Shown here: in pieces, positions 61,944 through 64,000 of the stretch | Layout: every line of letters begins with the position of its first letter | How positions within the stretch are numbered: position 1 is the stretch's first letter | From: Calonectria ilicicola | Lineage: Eukaryota; Ascomycota; Sordariomycetes; Hypocreales; Nectriaceae | Assembly (NCBI GenBank): GCA_020809705.1 | Contig: CP085830.1 | Coordinates: 4,836,001 to 4,900,000, forward strand | Direction: 5' to 3' | Length of the DNA stretch: 64,000 nt | Translations under genes and position numbers: made by a program | The notes under the pieces: model-generated | Told to the model about the DNA's origin: nothing | The model's input: the letters and a program-made list of their open reading frames with translations, nothing else | The model's database searches: none

Positions 61944-62300
61944 TATATATTGCCTTTATAAATTACTTTATAGGGGGTTAACTGGTCTCTAGGTAAGTCT
62001 TAATAGTGTTAGTGGTTGTAATTGTAATTTAGTTTGTTAAGTTTATAGTGATAGACCTATTAATTTGTAGCTCTGAGCTTTAAATTATTTTTATAGGGTT
62101 TATAATATTATAAATAGAAATATAAGATATTGAAATGTATGAAAAAGCTTAATAAAAGATATTATAATTAAATTTAAATATTAAATAATTTATTTTTTTA
62201 ATTTTTAAAAGTTATCTTTATTTACTTATTTTTATTATTTTTTATAATCTTATTTATTTATCTTTATTATATTTATTTTTAGTTACTATTTAAGTAATAC
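61944..62300. other. Continuation of the pre-insertion locus (possible aldo/keto reductase 5' part)
   Basis: Sequence directly following the AGTAG duplication. Before Gypsy-B inserted it was contiguous with 46768, so it should carry the N-terminal coding end and promoter of the aldo/keto reductase on the minus strand. Composition is moderate up to about 62120 and then AT-rich. I cannot read an unambiguous N-terminus; a short piece bridging the junction (HSYII then NISNFY) is compatible with the family but has stops. Confidence 0.4.
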
Positions 62301-62660
62301 TATAATAGTTTAGTTAATTTCTTAACTAAGTGAACTAATTAAAGTGAAGGTTTTATTATTAATAGAATAATTAGGTATATTATAATAATAAAGTAATAAA
62401 AATATTATATTAAGTAATAATTAATTATAATTAAAATAATTAAATTATATTAAAAGTTAATTAAAATTAATTAAAAGAATAAATTTCATCTTTTTATATA
62501 TTAATTATTATAAAAGTATTTATATTATTAATTTTATTTAATATATTAGTAATTATTAAAGTAAATATAAAATAATTATTAACATTTTTAAATAAGTATA
62601 TATAAGTACTTTTTTATTAATTAAAAATAAAAAATATAAAAATAATATATTATAATCTCT
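62301..62660 (-). repeat. Partial, RIPed Gypsy-B LTR
   Basis: Starts TATAATAGTTTAGTTAATTT (a form of TGTAACGGTCTGGTCAATTC) and follows the LTR order (GAACTAATTAAAGTGAAGGT; then TTATTATTAATAGAATAAT) up to a degraded end around 62660. Heavily AT-shifted. The LTR orientation matches copy 1. Confidence 0.6.
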
Positions 62661-63594
62661 TCTTTTTAAATAAATTAAAAAAAAATAAATTAAATAAAAT
62701 TAAAAAATTATTATTTGAATATAATCTTTAAAAGCTATAAATATTATTAATTAAAATACTATTAACCTTAATATCTTTTATATAGTTATTTTCTTTCTCT
62801 TAGAAAAGAAAGATATTAACAAGACTATAAGACCTAAAAGTATACCTTATAATAAACTTTTAGATTTATTAATATAATTACTTTTATATTATTTTAAAGT
62901 TTAAAGATAATATAAAATAAAAAAACTTTAATAATTAGAAACCTTATATAATAAAAAAAGAATTTTTAATTAGGAATATAATAATATATACTTAAATAAA
63001 TCTTTTTTAAATATATATTAAAAAGAAATCTTTAAATATATACTTTTAAATATATATATATACAATTAAGATATTTATAATTAAATAATATATTATTTAT
63101 ATTAATAATAATTCTTTAAAAATTAAATTTATAATTTAATATATTTATTAAAAGATTTAAATTAATAATATTAATTTAAATATAAATAAATAAAAATATT
63201 TATTAAAATTTAAAAAAAATTTAAAAAGATCTAATAATAAAATAATATAAAAAATAGAATTAAAATTAAATTAATTCTTTAGAAATATAATTTTCTTTTT
63301 AAAAATATATTTAAAAATAATAAAATCTTTATTTAAAAATAATAATAAATAATAAAATTAATATTAAAGTGTTTTAAAATATTTAAATATAAAAGATCTT
63401 TCTTAAATAATAAATAAAAATAATCTTTAAAGAAATTAAATAAAAGGATTATAAAAATATAATTATAAAAAGAAAAGAAAGAAAAAGGGTAGAAAAGGCT
63501 ACTTTTAAATGGATATTATATTAGAATAGAAAATATAAATAATGGTTTAATTAAATAACAGGATACAATTAGTGTGATAGGATACAAGTAGTGA
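62661..63594. repeat. AT-rich degraded element sequence
   Basis: RIPed sequence without readable frames. Near 63545-63590 there is a small less mutated patch with the imperfect direct repeat AGGATACAATTAGTGTGAT / AGGATACAAGTAGTGACTA. Confidence 0.4.
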
Positions 63595-63829
63595 CTATTA
63601 AACTTAATAATTTACTTAATATTATATCTTTAAAAATACTTTTAATATCTTTAAATAATATATAAAATGTTTATTAAATTCTTAGATTATTTCTTTATAA
63701 TCCTCTTATTTAATTTTAAATTTCTTTAAATTATTTAATTTAATTATTATTTTTATTTAAATAATATTCTTTAAAAATATTTAATAAATATTAAAAGTAA
63801 AACTAAAATTAATTTTTATTAAAGTTATT
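63595..63829 (-). repeat. Gypsy-B internal fragment
   Basis: Matches the post-integrase side of Gypsy-B copy 1. CTTTAAATAATATATAA and the following TTCTTAGATTATTTCTTTAT correspond to about 31470-31530. After a deletion, TTAAATTATTTAATTTAATT corresponds to about 31930. Cut by repeat C at 63830. Confidence 0.5.
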
Positions 63830-64000
63830 GAGTTTTTTTTATTAATATAAGTACACTATAAGGTTAAAGTACCCTAATAACCTTAAATAATAACTAAACA
63901 ATTAAAGAGATTTTATATACAATAGTATAAAGTTCAACCCACTCAACCAGAACACCAAAAGGTTCTAATATAATAGAAGCTTGTGTATTATATAATCTTA
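63830..64000 (-). repeat. Repeat C, 3' end (runs off the window)
   Basis: GAGTTTTTTTTATTAATATA, then CTAAACAATTAAAGAGATTT and ACACCAAAAGGTTCTAATAT, colinear with 11798-11963. On the complement, a frame containing LEPFGVLVEWVELYTI ends in TAG before the A-run. Incomplete at the window edge. Confidence 0.5.

Overview
The window is fungal nuclear DNA, almost certainly from a filamentous ascomycete (Pezizomycotina). It alternates between two very different compositions. GC-equilibrated gene islands carry short GT-AG introns (50-151 nt) and typical fungal families (Zn2Cys6 regulator, HET, NmrA, class C beta-lactamase fold). Most of the remaining sequence is extremely AT-rich and consists of transposable elements ruined by C-to-T and G-to-A transitions, the signature of repeat-induced point mutation (RIP). 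LTR copies differ almost only by such transitions, and the reverse transcriptase YxDD boxes read YxNN or YxDN.

Layout. 1-2300: an intact-looking mitochondrial-type kynurenine aminotransferase gene. 2304-5005: a terminal-inverted-repeat (TIR) element with a 357-bp MITE inserted in its left TIR. 5330-5876: a broken NmrA-like gene. 6156-6572: a second TIR element holding an LTR remnant. 7383-10233: a seven-exon Zn2Cys6 regulator with one frameshift just after the zinc cluster. 10561-39279: a nested stack of two Ty3/Gypsy families (here Gypsy-A, 275-bp LTRs, and Gypsy-B, 390-397-bp LTRs), a Fot1/pogo-type DNA transposon and a younger, un-RIPed retroposon. 39974-41300: a beta-lactamase-fold serine hydrolase with one frameshift. 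43107-44018: the C-terminal half of a HET protein. 45345-45614: the tail of an acyl-protein-thioesterase-like hydrolase. 45822-46768: an aldo/keto reductase cut by a Gypsy-B insertion. 46769-61938: that Gypsy-B copy, itself interrupted inside its reverse transcriptase by a full Gypsy-A. 61944-64000: more element fragments.

The non-transposon genes (aminotransferase, regulator, NmrA reductase, beta-lactamase-fold enzyme, aldo/keto reductase, hydrolase) look like the remains of an accessory or secondary-metabolism region being broken up by transposons. Only the aminotransferase appears undamaged. No CRISPR, rRNA or confident tRNA gene was seen. Exact target-site duplications were found for four nested insertions (ATATA, TCGCC, AGTAG and a 13-bp one) and TA for the DNA elements, so the relative order of many insertion events can be read directly.
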